Below, one piece after another: positions 25,242 through 33,678 of a DNA stretch of 64,000 nt. Below the pieces are notes generated by a model. That model searched no databases. It was not told where the DNA came from and worked only from the letters and a program-made list of their open reading frames with translations. Each line of letters opens with the position of its first letter. Positions within the stretch are counted from its first letter, which is position 1. The stretch covers positions 1 through 64,000 of the forward strand of contig JAUVVY010000012.1 in NCBI GenBank assembly GCA_030604405.1, given 5' to 3'. This DNA comes from a bacterium (GTDB taxonomy: Bacteria; Armatimonadota; Zipacnadia; Zipacnadales; UBA11051). Made by a program: the position numbers and the translations under genes.

Positions 25242-26606
25242 TTAGAACCGCTGCACCTTTAGCAGCATCTTCCTGACGCCGCTTACACCCAGCACTGACT
25301 GTATGGTCCGCCAGAGGCGCTTGCGCCCCAGGTAGAATTGCAGGTACGCTGATTTCTTGATCCGGTCCAGCTTGCGGCTATCAACTACCGTCCCGTCGCG
25401 GTACACGGGATTTTTGTAATAGTCGAACTCTGAGAACTCCTTGGCGATCAGGTGCCGGGTTTTATCGTACAGGTGCGTGTGCGGCAGCGGCGTGGTGATG
25501 CTGAAGGTCACGTCATCCAGCGGCAGCTCATTGGCCAGCCGCACCGTCGCCCGCAGTTCCTCCTCCGTCTCGGTGGGTGCCCCTAACATGAAATAGCCAC
25601 GCACATTCAGCCCCAGGTCATGAGCATCGCCGACGGCCTGCCTCACCTGCTGTATGGTAATTCCCTTCTGATAGACCTCGTCTAGAATCCGCTGGCTGGC
25701 CGATTCGATGCCAACATGCACGATGCGCAGGCCGGCTTTCTGCATGTATGCCAGCATTTCCTTATCTGCCACATCAGCCCGGATGTTGCAGCCCCAGATG
25801 ATATCCAGGTCGGCTTCTGTGAGCCGGTCGCAAAGCTGCGTCATCCAGCCGTTGTCCAGTAAGAAGGTATCGTCCAGCCACATCACCCCATCGGGGTTGT
25901 AATCTCGTTTGAGCTCCACCAGCTCGGCTACCATGTTTTGTGCCGAGCGCCGCCGCACCCGCTTGCCGAACATCATCCGCAGGGTCGGCTGGCAGTAGGC
26001 GCAGTTGTACGGGCACCCGCGCGAGGCGATGATCGAGGTCCCACGCAGGCCGTACTTAACCGCGTCAAGCTGATACCAGATCGCCATGTAGCGGCGCATG
26101 TCGAGCAGATCGCGCGCCGGAAATGGCACCTGGTCGAGGTCCTGTACAAGCTGCGCCGGTTCATTCTTCACCACTCGCTGCCCATCGAGGTAGCAGACCC
26201 CCTTGACCTGCGAGAGGTCGCCACCGGCTGCGGCCAGGTCGGCGATTATGCTTTCTCCCTCGCCTATCGCCACCGCGTCAACGCCCTCCAGCGCGAGGGT
26301 GCCTTCGGGTTCCACGGTCGCATGCGGGCCGCCTGCAATCACCGGCGCATCGCTGTACTGCCGGCAGATTCTGGCCACTTCTGCCGCGCCCGCCAGCATC
26401 GAGGTCATCACGCTGATACCGATGAGGTCAAACTTCCGGCTCTTCAGCGTGGCCTCCAGCTCGGCGAGCGGCCGCTTCATGAAGGTGGTGTCAAATATCT
26501 CCACCTCATGGCCTGCATGCCGCAGCACAGCCGCCAGATATCCCACGCCCAGCGGCGGGTCGCCAGACGGGTATCTGAATCTCGGAAATATCAATAAGAA
26601 GCGCAA
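25242..26606 (-). CDS. B12-binding-domain radical SAM protein
   Basis: 454 residues. The N-terminal 140 residues form a cobalamin-binding-like Rossmann domain (PPLGVGYLAAVLRHAGHEVE, GGPHATVEPE) without the DxHxxG axial-ligand motif. The radical SAM core starts at SRGCPYNCAYC, the CxxxCxxC cluster site, and continues with MWLDDTFLLDN and GIESASQRILDEVYQKGIT. This class (BchE/HpnR-like) performs methylations or other radical chemistry on lipids and natural products. It lies among envelope-glycan genes, but the substrate cannot be named. The start is TTG 26606 because MRFLLIFPRFRYPSGDPPLG fits the family there; no good ribosome site is visible. Confidence 0.88.
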   Translation of the reverse strand: MRFLLIFPRFRYPSGDPPLGVGYLAAVLRHAGHEVEIFDTTFMKRPLAELEATLKSRKFDLIGISVMTSMLAGAAEVARICRQYSDAPVIAGGPHATVEPEGTLALEGVDAVAIGEGESIIADLAAAGGDLSQVKGVCYLDGQRVVKNEPAQLVQDLDQVPFPARDLLDMRRYMAIWYQLDAVKYGLRGTSIIASRGCPYNCAYCQPTLRMMFGKRVRRRSAQNMVAELVELKRDYNPDGVMWLDDTFLLDNGWMTQLCDRLTEADLDIIWGCNIRADVADKEMLAYMQKAGLRIVHVGIESASQRILDEVYQKGITIQQVRQAVGDAHDLGLNVRGYFMLGAPTETEEELRATVRLANELPLDDVTFSITTPLPHTHLYDKTRHLIAKEFSEFDYYKNPVYRDGTVVDSRKLDRIKKSAYLQFYLGRKRLWRTIQSVLGVSGVRKMLLKVQRF

Positions 26607-26663
26607 TCAGTTAACACTCGTTTCGCCAACGACCTTTGCATCGTCCGAAACCGTCATCTATCT

Positions 26664-26700
26664 CGCGTGGGACAGGCTTTCCAGCCTGTCAATGCCGTTC
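26664..26700. repeat. repeat E copy 1 (uninterrupted)
   Basis: GACAGGCT (26671-26678) pairs with AGCCTGTC (26683-26690) across TTCC. The reverse complement GCATTGACAGGCTGGAAAGC plus CTGTCCCACGC matches the flanks of the 39-bp element at 32679-32717. It lies between the radical SAM start and the YfhO stop and just enters the YfhO 3' end. Confidence 0.8.
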
Positions 26701-28900
26701 ATTCGTGCCTTTGGCGCTCGATCTTCACCGCCGTCCAAACCATCACAATCATCATCATGGCAAGCAGTGTGAAGAAGCCGCCCACCACCACACTGGCCGG
26801 GTAATAGACCAACTCGATGTGCTGCTCCCCCGCAGGCACGTCAAGCTGCATGAAAGTAGTGTTGCACAGCCTGGGACGCTGCAACTGCCCGCCCACTGAG
26901 GCGATCCAGCCGGGATAAAAGCCTTCTGCGATTCGCAGTGGCCCCGGCTCGTCAGTGCTGAAGTCTATTGCAATGCAGTTTGCACCGACATGACGAGAAT
27001 CTGCCCGCTGCCAACTGAATAATGATGCCAATTGCCCTGGGAGTGGTGGCACACGCCTGCCAGCATAAGGAAACGCTGCCGGCCCATCGCGATAAACATA
27101 GCCTTCAGGCCCGCTGTGAACCAGGCTGAATCGTTTTGATCTGCGCAACTCGTCTTCCGAAAGTAGCGACTCTGTGCTCACATAGTAATCGCACGCGGCA
27201 GCGACAGCCGCAAACGGCCGCGATATGGTCACCATATTCCCGTTAGCCGCCGGCGAGGCGATGCCCTGCTGAATCTGATTGGCGAATTTCCGGTACGTGT
27301 TCGTGAACAACGAGTCATAGCCGTTGATGCTGTAATAGCCATACACGGTGGCAGAATTGGGCGGCAGCATCGCCTCCGGCAGATCGTAAAGCGTCCACTT
27401 GTGCGGATCGGTTATCGCCAGCACGCGCGAGTCGCCGGCGACCTCGATTATCTTGTCAATCAGCTCCGTACGCGGGTAAAGCTCCGCCGCTGGAGTACGC
27501 GGGTTAAATCGGTACGCCCACGGCAGCGCCTGCACCAAAGCCACCGCCAGCAGCGCCCATACTGCTGCTGTGCCACATGGGGCCAGTATATCGGTGCGCT
27601 TTCTGGCGCGTTCTTGCACCGCATGGCAGCCCAGTCCGGCCAGCACTGCCGCGCCTAATGTAAAAACGGACAAAAGCCGCGAGAATCCTCCTGCCAGGCC
27701 CACTTTGGGGATACAAAAGTAGTATATGTATGCCGGCCAGCCGCCTGCAGCAGCCCACAAAGCCAACGCCCCCATGGCCGCAAACAGCCACACGATCTTG
27801 CGCCGGTAGCCGACGATCAGCGCCAGCAGCACGCCGATGGCGGCGGCTATGCCAATATATGCGCAGTGCTCGGAATAGCTGATGCGGTGCGCCGGATAGT
27901 CCATGGTCACGGGGCTGCCGATGATGTCGGGGTCCACGATGGTCAGCAACTCCACCGGCAGCATTGCGCGCGCCAGGTGGAACTGAAAGCCTTCTGCCGA
28001 AACCGTCTCGGAGCCGCGCGGCGACAGTCCTCCAAGCTCCAGCGTTGGCAGCAACTGAACCGCGCCCAGTCCCAGCCCCAGCACGAATGCCGTCAGCAGC
28101 GCGACAACTGGCCATGCCTCTTGCCGCGCGAATTCCCTTTCCCTTACATTCCGCCGCTGCGCCGCAAGCCAGTAGAGCACGTGTGCCGCCCCGCCGGCAA
28201 GCGATACCAGCCAGACGTAGGCGGCTATCTGGAGGTGGCCTGCCAGCAGACTGGCCCCCAGTGCTACTGATAGCGTGGTTGCACCCAGAACAGGCCGGCC
28301 TCTGAAAATCAATTCCACGCCGAGCAACCCGGCCGGCAGCCATGTCGCAGTCTCAATCAGGCTGGGGAGCGCTGTCCATGTGACCATGAACCCGCCGAAG
28401 GCGTAGGTGACCGCGCCAAGCGCCGCAGACGCCGTTCCGGCGCCCAGGACCCGTATCAGCAGAAAGGTGAAAAACGCGGCCAGGAAGAAGTGCAACGCAT
28501 TCAAAAGACCCATCGCCCGGCCGGTATCCAGCCAGGCCAGCAGCCAGTGCGGCGGATAGAAAAGCGCGCTCTGGCCGTTGCCCACCAATGGCGTGCCGCA
28601 GAACTGGTGCGGGTTCCACAGTGGGAACTCGCCATGCTCCGAGAAGCTGCGGTGCGTCAGTTCCCGCCAGGGGTAGAACTGGGCGACACTGTCCCACAGA
28701 AGCGAGTCCCATTGCCGGCTTAGTTCGGGGGCGCCGTGTGCGTTGTAGGGCGCGAAATGTTGCTGATAAACGCCGGCGACCGGGACCTGGTCGCCAAAGA
28801 TGCAGCTTCCCCAGAACGCCACGACCACGATGCCGATGCCCAGCAGGCATAATACGTCGGCTCGTGTTACGCGGTAGGCGGGTGTTCTCATCGCTGTCAT
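26699..28900 (-). CDS. YfhO-family polytopic membrane protein, second paralogue
   Basis: 733 residues from ATG 28900; a TTG lies three codons upstream and a second ATG three codons downstream, none with a clear ribosome site. It has about twelve membrane helices. The paralogue at 20936-23341 shares SVAQFYPWRELTHRSF, FPLWNPHQFCGTPLVG and GNGQSALFYPP at the N terminus, and the late FYPGWIASVGG and IELVYYPASVVVGG. It is a putative GT-C transferase involved in glycosylation of lipid-linked or wall glycans. Its transcript begins right after a minus-strand terminator at 28908-28933, so it probably has a weak or distant promoter, or depends on read-through. Confidence 0.85.
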   Translation of the reverse strand: MTAMRTPAYRVTRADVLCLLGIGIVVVAFWGSCIFGDQVPVAGVYQQHFAPYNAHGAPELSRQWDSLLWDSVAQFYPWRELTHRSFSEHGEFPLWNPHQFCGTPLVGNGQSALFYPPHWLLAWLDTGRAMGLLNALHFFLAAFFTFLLIRVLGAGTASAALGAVTYAFGGFMVTWTALPSLIETATWLPAGLLGVELIFRGRPVLGATTLSVALGASLLAGHLQIAAYVWLVSLAGGAAHVLYWLAAQRRNVREREFARQEAWPVVALLTAFVLGLGLGAVQLLPTLELGGLSPRGSETVSAEGFQFHLARAMLPVELLTIVDPDIIGSPVTMDYPAHRISYSEHCAYIGIAAAIGVLLALIVGYRRKIVWLFAAMGALALWAAAGGWPAYIYYFCIPKVGLAGGFSRLLSVFTLGAAVLAGLGCHAVQERARKRTDILAPCGTAAVWALLAVALVQALPWAYRFNPRTPAAELYPRTELIDKIIEVAGDSRVLAITDPHKWTLYDLPEAMLPPNSATVYGYYSINGYDSLFTNTYRKFANQIQQGIASPAANGNMVTISRPFAAVAAACDYYVSTESLLSEDELRRSKRFSLVHSGPEGYVYRDGPAAFPYAGRRVPPLPGQLASLFSWQRADSRHVGANCIAIDFSTDEPGPLRIAEGFYPGWIASVGGQLQRPRLCNTTFMQLDVPAGEQHIELVYYPASVVVGGFFTLLAMMMIVMVWTAVKIERQRHE

Positions 28901-28907
28901 AATAAAC

Positions 28908-28933
28908 AAAAAAGCCGGCTTGTGCCAGCTTTT
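28908..28933 (-). terminator. rho-independent terminator after the EamA-like gene
   Basis: Read on the minus strand: AAAAGCTGGC, loop ACAA, GCCGGCTTTTTT. The stem has ten pairs, one T-G. It lies about 40 bases after the stop codon at 28972 and just upstream of the YfhO start. Confidence 0.72.
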
Positions 28934-28971
28934 CGGGGTCTTCTGAATGTTCGGATGGCCCGCAGAGACTA

Positions 28972-29403
28972 CTAATTCGGACCATCGCCGGCGTCGGCAG
29001 GCAATTCTATTGGCGGCGGCGGATCGTGGGCGGATGCCTTCGGTTCGTGGCTGAAGGCGACCAGCGTCACACCTATGATTATTACGATAATGCCGGCGAT
29101 GCGGGTCGCAGGCAGCCCTTCACCCAGGTATTTCCAGGACAAGATCGCCACTATGACATAGCTCAGAGCGATCATCGGGTAGGCGTAGCTCAGGCTCAGC
29201 TTGGACAGACATACCAGGTAGAACATGGAGCTGAGACCGTAGCACAAAAAGCCCAGCAGAATCAGAGGCGTCGTCGGGATAGACTTCAGTATGAAAGCCG
29301 CTGATGCACCTTCGCCCAAGCTGGTGACCCCGCTTTTGAGGAATAGCTGCCCCACTGCGCCCAGGGCGATCGCTACCAGAAGTATCCCAAGAGCAAACAG
29401 CAT
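28972..29403 (-). CDS. EamA/SMR-like small transporter (ArnE/F type)
   Basis: 143 residues from ATG 29403, which has AAGGGG nine bases upstream; the frame also runs to a TTG at 29430. Four membrane helices are evident (MLFALGILLVAIALGAVGQL, TPLILLGFLCYGLSSMFYLV, SYAYPMIALSYVIVAILSW, IAGIIVIIIGVTLVAFS). The motif L-S-L-S-Y-A-Y-P is typical of half-size EamA proteins such as the ArnE/ArnF flippase subunits. The C-terminal tail is Pro-rich. Half-size proteins usually dimerise. With the glycan cluster next to it, export or flipping of an undecaprenyl-linked sugar is plausible. Confidence 0.8.
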   Translation of the reverse strand: MLFALGILLVAIALGAVGQLFLKSGVTSLGEGASAAFILKSIPTTPLILLGFLCYGLSSMFYLVCLSKLSLSYAYPMIALSYVIVAILSWKYLGEGLPATRIAGIIVIIIGVTLVAFSHEPKASAHDPPPPIELPADAGDGPN

Positions 29404-29470
29404 ATTGCGCTGCCCCTTCTGTTCGGTCAACTCAAGAGCCGCCCTTTTTGAGGGTCATTGTCTCATGCAA

Positions 29471-29512
29471 ACTGGGTCGCCCGGCTGTTGGCACCATAGC
29501 AGGCGACCCAGT
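29471..29512. repeat. inverted repeat between the EamA and corrinoid-protein genes
   Basis: ACTGGGTCGCC (29471-29481) and GGCGACCCAGT (29502-29512) are perfect 11-bp arms around a 20-base loop. It lies 47 bases after the corrinoid-protein stop on the minus strand. No T-run follows, so it could be a weak terminator, a processing site or another repeat. Confidence 0.55.
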
Positions 29513-29558
29513 CTCTGTTGGCTTGGTGTACACACGCTCTGTCGGGTAGCTAGCCCCT

Positions 29559-30188
29559 CTACATCAGGCTAGCGACCAGATCAACCGCCGAGGCGGCGTC
29601 CGGAGCATACCCATCGGCGCCGATCTCGTCGGCGTAGTTCTGGGTCACAGGCGCGCCCCCGATGATCACCTTGACGCTGTCTCTCGCCCCGGCTTCGGAT
29701 ATAGCGTCAATAGTGTCCTTCATGCCGGGCATGGTGGTGGTAAGCAGCGCGGACAGGGCTAGCACATCGGCGTTCTCGGCCTGGATCGCTTCCACGAACT
29801 TCTCAGGCGGCACGTCAACCTCCAGATCTACCACGTCGTAGCCACCGCCCTCAAGCATCATGGACACCAGGTTCTTTCCGATGTCGTGCAGGTCGCCCTT
29901 GACCGTGCCGATGACAACCTTGCCTCTGGAGGCGATGTCGGCGTCCGCCAGCAGCGGCTTGACGATGTCCATGCCGGCGTGCATGGCACGGGCGGCGATC
30001 AGTACCTCCGGTACGTAGAACTCGTTGGCCTTGAACTTCACTCCCACGACGTTCATGCCGGCGATGAGACCCTCGTTAATGATATCCTCGGGCTTGACAC
30101 CCTCGTCAATCGCTCCCTGCGCCAACTCTGCTACGGTGTCGCGGTCCCCGCCGATGACGGCATCAGCAATTACCTGTAGATCTGCCAT
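29559..30188 (-). CDS. corrinoid (methyl-B12) protein of a methyltransferase system
   Basis: 209 residues from ATG 30188, with AGGAGG seven bases upstream. The N-terminal helical cap (about 1-85: VAELAQGAIDEGVKPEDIIN, GVKFKANEFYVPEVL) is followed by the cobalamin Rossmann domain with GDLHDIGKNLV. His101 in D-x-H-x-x-G is the expected lower axial ligand. LSALLTTTMPGM and VIIGGAPVTQNYADEIGADG complete the fold. Such MtaC/MtbC/MttC-type proteins carry a methyl group between a substrate methyltransferase and an acceptor. Its activator RACo is the upstream gene. No substrate methyltransferase (MttB, MtaB) is adjacent. Confidence 0.93.
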   Translation of the reverse strand: MADLQVIADAVIGGDRDTVAELAQGAIDEGVKPEDIINEGLIAGMNVVGVKFKANEFYVPEVLIAARAMHAGMDIVKPLLADADIASRGKVVIGTVKGDLHDIGKNLVSMMLEGGGYDVVDLEVDVPPEKFVEAIQAENADVLALSALLTTTMPGMKDTIDAISEAGARDSVKVIIGGAPVTQNYADEIGADGYAPDAASAVDLVASLM

Positions 30189-30272
30189 TTCCAATCCTCC
30201 TGTTGAACACTAGCCCAATAGGCCATTTGCCAGGTTTGGTATTTCGCGCCCTGCGTCAAACAATTGGGTGCT

Positions 30273-30300
30273 ATTATAACCGACTTGTCAAACTATGCAA
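30273..30300 (-). promoter_or_regulatory. possible promoter for the corrinoid-protein gene
   Basis: On the minus strand TTGCAT (30300-30295), a 16-base spacer and TATAAT (30278-30273) lie 85 bases before the start codon. They overlap the last codons of RACo. The region is distinctly AT-rich. It would allow the corrinoid protein to be made in excess of its activator. Confidence 0.45.
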
Positions 30301-32131
30301 AGAGCATAGCTTCCATAAACTTGTTCTGGAAATTCGCAGAGCTAGCCAGCTCGATATGTTCGGCCACTGCGGCCAGCTCGCAGGCCAAGGCACGCTCCTG
30401 CTCCGAGCAAAGCGCCATCACCCCTCCCACGCCGGCGGCATTGCCCACGCCCTTGATCTTCTCCACGGGCACCTCCGGCAGAATTCCCATACGGACGGCA
30501 CTTTCCGGACGAATGTGATTGCCAAAGGCACCCGCCAGCAGCACCCCTTCCAGATCATCTACCGATATACCTGCTTCTTCCAAAAGAATTTCTACACCTG
30601 CACGCACCGCACCTTTAGCCAATTGAATCTCTCTGATGTCGCGCTGCGTCAGATACACCGACTGACCGTTATGCGCCTGCTCTGCATCGGCCAGCAGCAC
30701 CTTGCGGCCATTGCCCTCGCCCGACATGCGGGCCGCTATGCTGGCCGGCAGGCCAGCATCACTCTCGGCCAGGCGACCGCTGACACCCAGAGCGCCGGTT
30801 ACCAGCAACATAGCAGTAATGTCAAAAAGCGCTGAGCCGCAAATTCCTCTGGCCGGCTCATCATCAATAGTGCCTATGTGCAGATCACCGTCGGCCAGGT
30901 CAACCTTTGAGATAGCCCCGGGTGCCGCGTACATGCCCTGGCTGATCTTCGCGCCCTCGAATGCCGGCCCGGCAGCGGTGGACGCGCACAGCAGTCGCTC
31001 ACCCGACCACACCATGACCTCGCCATTTGTGCCGATATCCAACGCCAGAGTCGGCCCGCGCTTGCAGATGTCGGCCGCGGTCATTACGCCTACGCTGTCG
31101 GCCCCGACGAAGCCGGCCACTATCGGCAGTGCGAATACCTGCCCGCCGGCGTGCGTGTTGATGCCCAGGTCGCTGGCATATAGCGTAAGCGGCTGGGAAG
31201 CTACCGGAATATAGGGCGCTTGTGCTATGTATTGCGGGTCCAGCCCCAGCAGCAGATGGTGCATAGCCGTATTGCCTACCACAGTAATCTCATAAAGCTG
31301 CTCGATACTTGCTCCGATGTCGGCCAGCGCGCTGCTGATCAGGCTGTTTATGGCCCCCACTACCTCGGCCTGCAAAGTGGCCAGACCACCCGGCTCGTCC
31401 CTGCCGTATTCAATCCGAGATATGATATCAGCACCGTGTACCGTCTGGGGGTTGAGAGTTGAACTCGTCGCTTCCAGCTCGCCGGTAGTCAGGTTCATCA
31501 GGTAGGCCACGATGGTGGTGGTGCCGATATCTACAGCCGCCCCCAGCGCAGCCTTTGCCTCGGCAAGCGTCTCCACCTCTACCAGCAGATCGTCCATCAT
31601 GGTGACAACTACCTGGAACTGCCCGTCGCGCAATACTGCCGGCAGCTTTTGCAGAACAGAGAGCAGCGCGCGACAGTCACAGTGTTGCAGGTCAGCGCCC
31701 TCCCAGAGCCGCAGCAGGTCACTGCGCTGGTCCTCCAGAGCCGGCGGGGCAAGCGAAAGTTCGAGGCGCTTCACGCGTGGGCTGAGCTCAAATTCGCGGA
31801 ACATAGCTTCGGAAAGGTCCTTGCGCACGACCACCTGCTGCTGCTCGGTGACCTCAACCTCGACATCACCCAGCGCCCGCGTTTGACAGGCCAGACGGAC
31901 GCCGCTGCTCAACTGCGCCTCGGTCAGAAGCTTCTTTTCGGCAGCGGTAACCTCGCTCACTGCTCCGGACCGCACCAGCACCTGGCACTTTCCGCACATG
32001 CCCTTGCCGCCGCAGAGAGTGCTGATGGTCACTTCGGCCAGATGAGCGGCCTCTGACAAATTGATGCCGGCGGCAGCCTTGGCCGTCACGCCGGCGGGAT
32101 GGAATCGCACTTCAATTGTGTCGCTGCTCAC
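30293..32131 (-). CDS. RACo-type reductive activator of corrinoid proteins (2Fe-2S + ASKHA/DUF4445)
   Basis: 612 residues from GTG 32131; a TTG two codons earlier is an alternative. The N-terminal plant-type ferredoxin domain has Cys40, 46, 49 and 82 (LCGGKGMCGKCQV, LACQTRA), a C-x5-C-x2-C-x32-C pattern. A linker leads to an ASKHA ATPase fold with AAVDIGTTTIVAYL, LNPQTVHGADIISRI, ALDIGTNGEVMVW and LAGAFGNHIRPESA. RACo proteins use ATP and an electron to rescue oxidised Co(II) corrinoid to Co(I). The corrinoid protein gene follows after 104 bases on the same strand, so the pair is functionally coherent. Confidence 0.92.
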   Translation of the reverse strand: MSSDTIEVRFHPAGVTAKAAAGINLSEAAHLAEVTISTLCGGKGMCGKCQVLVRSGAVSEVTAAEKKLLTEAQLSSGVRLACQTRALGDVEVEVTEQQQVVVRKDLSEAMFREFELSPRVKRLELSLAPPALEDQRSDLLRLWEGADLQHCDCRALLSVLQKLPAVLRDGQFQVVVTMMDDLLVEVETLAEAKAALGAAVDIGTTTIVAYLMNLTTGELEATSSTLNPQTVHGADIISRIEYGRDEPGGLATLQAEVVGAINSLISSALADIGASIEQLYEITVVGNTAMHHLLLGLDPQYIAQAPYIPVASQPLTLYASDLGINTHAGGQVFALPIVAGFVGADSVGVMTAADICKRGPTLALDIGTNGEVMVWSGERLLCASTAAGPAFEGAKISQGMYAAPGAISKVDLADGDLHIGTIDDEPARGICGSALFDITAMLLVTGALGVSGRLAESDAGLPASIAARMSGEGNGRKVLLADAEQAHNGQSVYLTQRDIREIQLAKGAVRAGVEILLEEAGISVDDLEGVLLAGAFGNHIRPESAVRMGILPEVPVEKIKGVGNAAGVGGVMALCSEQERALACELAAVAEHIELASSANFQNKFMEAMLFA

Positions 32132-32174
32132 TTCCAAAACCCCGGATGCAGTCGCGCCCGATCAGGCGTCTGTC

Positions 32175-32534
32175 TTAGTAGTACGAAAGCTGCGTGGCGG
32201 CGTCGGCGCCCTCGCGAGAATCCGCATCGAGCGCTAGCACCTGCTCGTAGGCGGCCCTCGCCTCATCGTCCATACCCAGCATAGCATAATGCTTGCCCAG
32301 GTCCAGCACATACGACTGGTTGTCAGGGGCCAGTTCAGCCGCCTTTTTCAGGCACTCGATAGATTCGTCGAACTCGCCCTGATTCATGACCGTCAGCCCC
32401 AAACCCCACCATCCCTCTGCACAATCCGGGCTGGCGTCCAGAAGCTGCTGATAGCACGGGCGGGCCTCGTCATACTTGCCGTCTATCCGACAAGCGTGAG
32501 CCTGGTCGAGCAAAGCCTGGTCAATGTCCGCCAT
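32175..32534 (-). CDS. tetratricopeptide-repeat protein
   Basis: 119 residues consisting almost entirely of three TPR units: about 5-38 (DQAHACRIDGKYDEARPCYQ), 39-72 (GWWGLGLTVMNQGEFDESIE) and 73-106 (YVLDLGKHYAMLGMDDEARA). No signal peptide is present, so it is probably a cytoplasmic protein-interaction module. GGAGGA precedes the ATG. It lies 43 bases upstream of RACo on the same strand, so it may belong to that transcript, but no functional link is evident. Confidence 0.8.
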   Translation of the reverse strand: MADIDQALLDQAHACRIDGKYDEARPCYQQLLDASPDCAEGWWGLGLTVMNQGEFDESIECLKKAAELAPDNQSYVLDLGKHYAMLGMDDEARAAYEQVLALDADSREGADAATQLSYY

Positions 32535-32663
32535 GAGCGTCCTCCACCTATCTCCCCACTACCAGCAAACCCAACGGAGCAACGAACCTTTATGACATCT
32601 GCAAGATACCCAAAAACATCACTATTTGTCAACATCACTACTACAATAACTCAATGGATCAAC

Positions 32664-32733
32664 AGCATTGACAGGCTGCGGTTCGGCAGGCTCACCGCCC
32701 TGAGCAACGTCGAAGGGGAAAGCCTGTCCTGCG
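32664..32733. repeat. repeat E copy 2, interrupted by repeat C
   Basis: GCATTGACAGGCTG (to 32678) and GAAAGCCTGTCC (from 32718) are the two halves of the palindrome found intact at 26664-26700. They are separated by exactly 39 bases. The remainder of 32535-32739 shows no gene. Confidence 0.85.
32679..32717 (+). repeat. 39-bp repeat C, copy 2, inserted in repeat E
   Basis: It begins CGGTTCGGCAGG and ends GCAACGTCGAAGGG. It has the same length as copy 1 and differs at about three positions. It sits in the loop of the GACAGGCT/AGCCTGTC palindrome. Confidence 0.88.
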
Positions 32734-32739
32734 CTAATA

Positions 32740-33678
32740 TTAAGACAATAGCGTGCCGGCCTCAATGCGGGCACCGCGCAGCCATTCGACCGCACTCATC
32801 TCCCGCCGCCCCTCCGGCTGCACTCGTCTGACTAGCAGCACCCCTTCACCGGTCCTGACTAGCGGCCCGCTGTCCGAGTCAATTTCCACAATCATGCCCG
32901 GTTCACCTGCCGGCTTATGAAAATCTTCGACAATTTCTGCTGCGGTGATTTTCAGCCGCCGGCCCTCAAGTAGGCAATACGCTGCCGGCCTTGGTGCGAA
33001 TGCCCTGATGCGGTTGCGCACAGCCTCAGCGCTTTGCGTGAAATCCAGTTGCATATCGGCCTTGGTCAACAGCGGTGCATAGGTGGCCTGGGCGTGGTTC
33101 TGCGGACGACCCACCAGCTCGCCGGCGGCTATCTCGGGCAGCGCGGCGGTGACCATGCCCGTGCCCACTTCGGTCAGCTTGCGGCACAGTGTATCGGCAT
33201 TGTCATCCGGCTCGATGGCCGCCGCTTCCTGCACCAGAATATCGCCGGCATCCACTTCCGCTGCCATCTCCTGCAGCGTCACTCCGGTCCGCTCCATGCC
33301 TTGCAGCAGGGCGTGCTGCACTGGTGCCGGCCCGCGCAATTCCGGCAGCAGCGAATAGTGCACATTCAGCGCCGCCAGCCTCGGCAGTGCCAGCAGCCGC
33401 TTCCCAAGTATCTGCCCGTAGGCCACTGTCAGCAGCACATCCGGCTCTGTCGCCCTGATCTGCGCCAGCGCCTCCTCGGAGTTAACCTTCTCCGGCTGCA
33501 TCACCGCCAGCCCCATCTCCAGCGCGGCTTGCTTGACGGGTGTCGGCTGCAGTTTGCGCCCGCGGCTGCGGGGACGATCCGGCTGGGAGATGACCAATGC
33601 GATTTCGCTGCCAGCCTGTTGTATCGCAGGCAGGTAAGCCGCCGCCCAGATTGGCGTTCCCAGGAAAACGACCCGCAT
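32740..33678 (-). CDS. fmt: methionyl-tRNA formyltransferase
   Basis: 312 residues, normal length. The N-terminal formyltransferase domain has VVFLGTPIWAAAYLPAI and the catalytic triad region ALNVHYSLLPELRG (Asn and His) with EVDAGDIL (Asp). The C-terminal Fmt domain begins near FTQSAEAVRNRIRAFAP. It formylates initiator Met-tRNA for translation start. The start ATG shares one base with the def stop codon (TGATG), the classical def-fmt coupling, so formylation and deformylation genes are co-translated. The 3' end is immediately followed by repeats. Confidence 0.95.
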   Translation of the reverse strand: MRVVFLGTPIWAAAYLPAIQQAGSEIALVISQPDRPRSRGRKLQPTPVKQAALEMGLAVMQPEKVNSEEALAQIRATEPDVLLTVAYGQILGKRLLALPRLAALNVHYSLLPELRGPAPVQHALLQGMERTGVTLQEMAAEVDAGDILVQEAAAIEPDDNADTLCRKLTEVGTGMVTAALPEIAAGELVGRPQNHAQATYAPLLTKADMQLDFTQSAEAVRNRIRAFAPRPAAYCLLEGRRLKITAAEIVEDFHKPAGEPGMIVEIDSDSGPLVRTGEGVLLVRRVQPEGRREMSAVEWLRGARIEAGTLLS

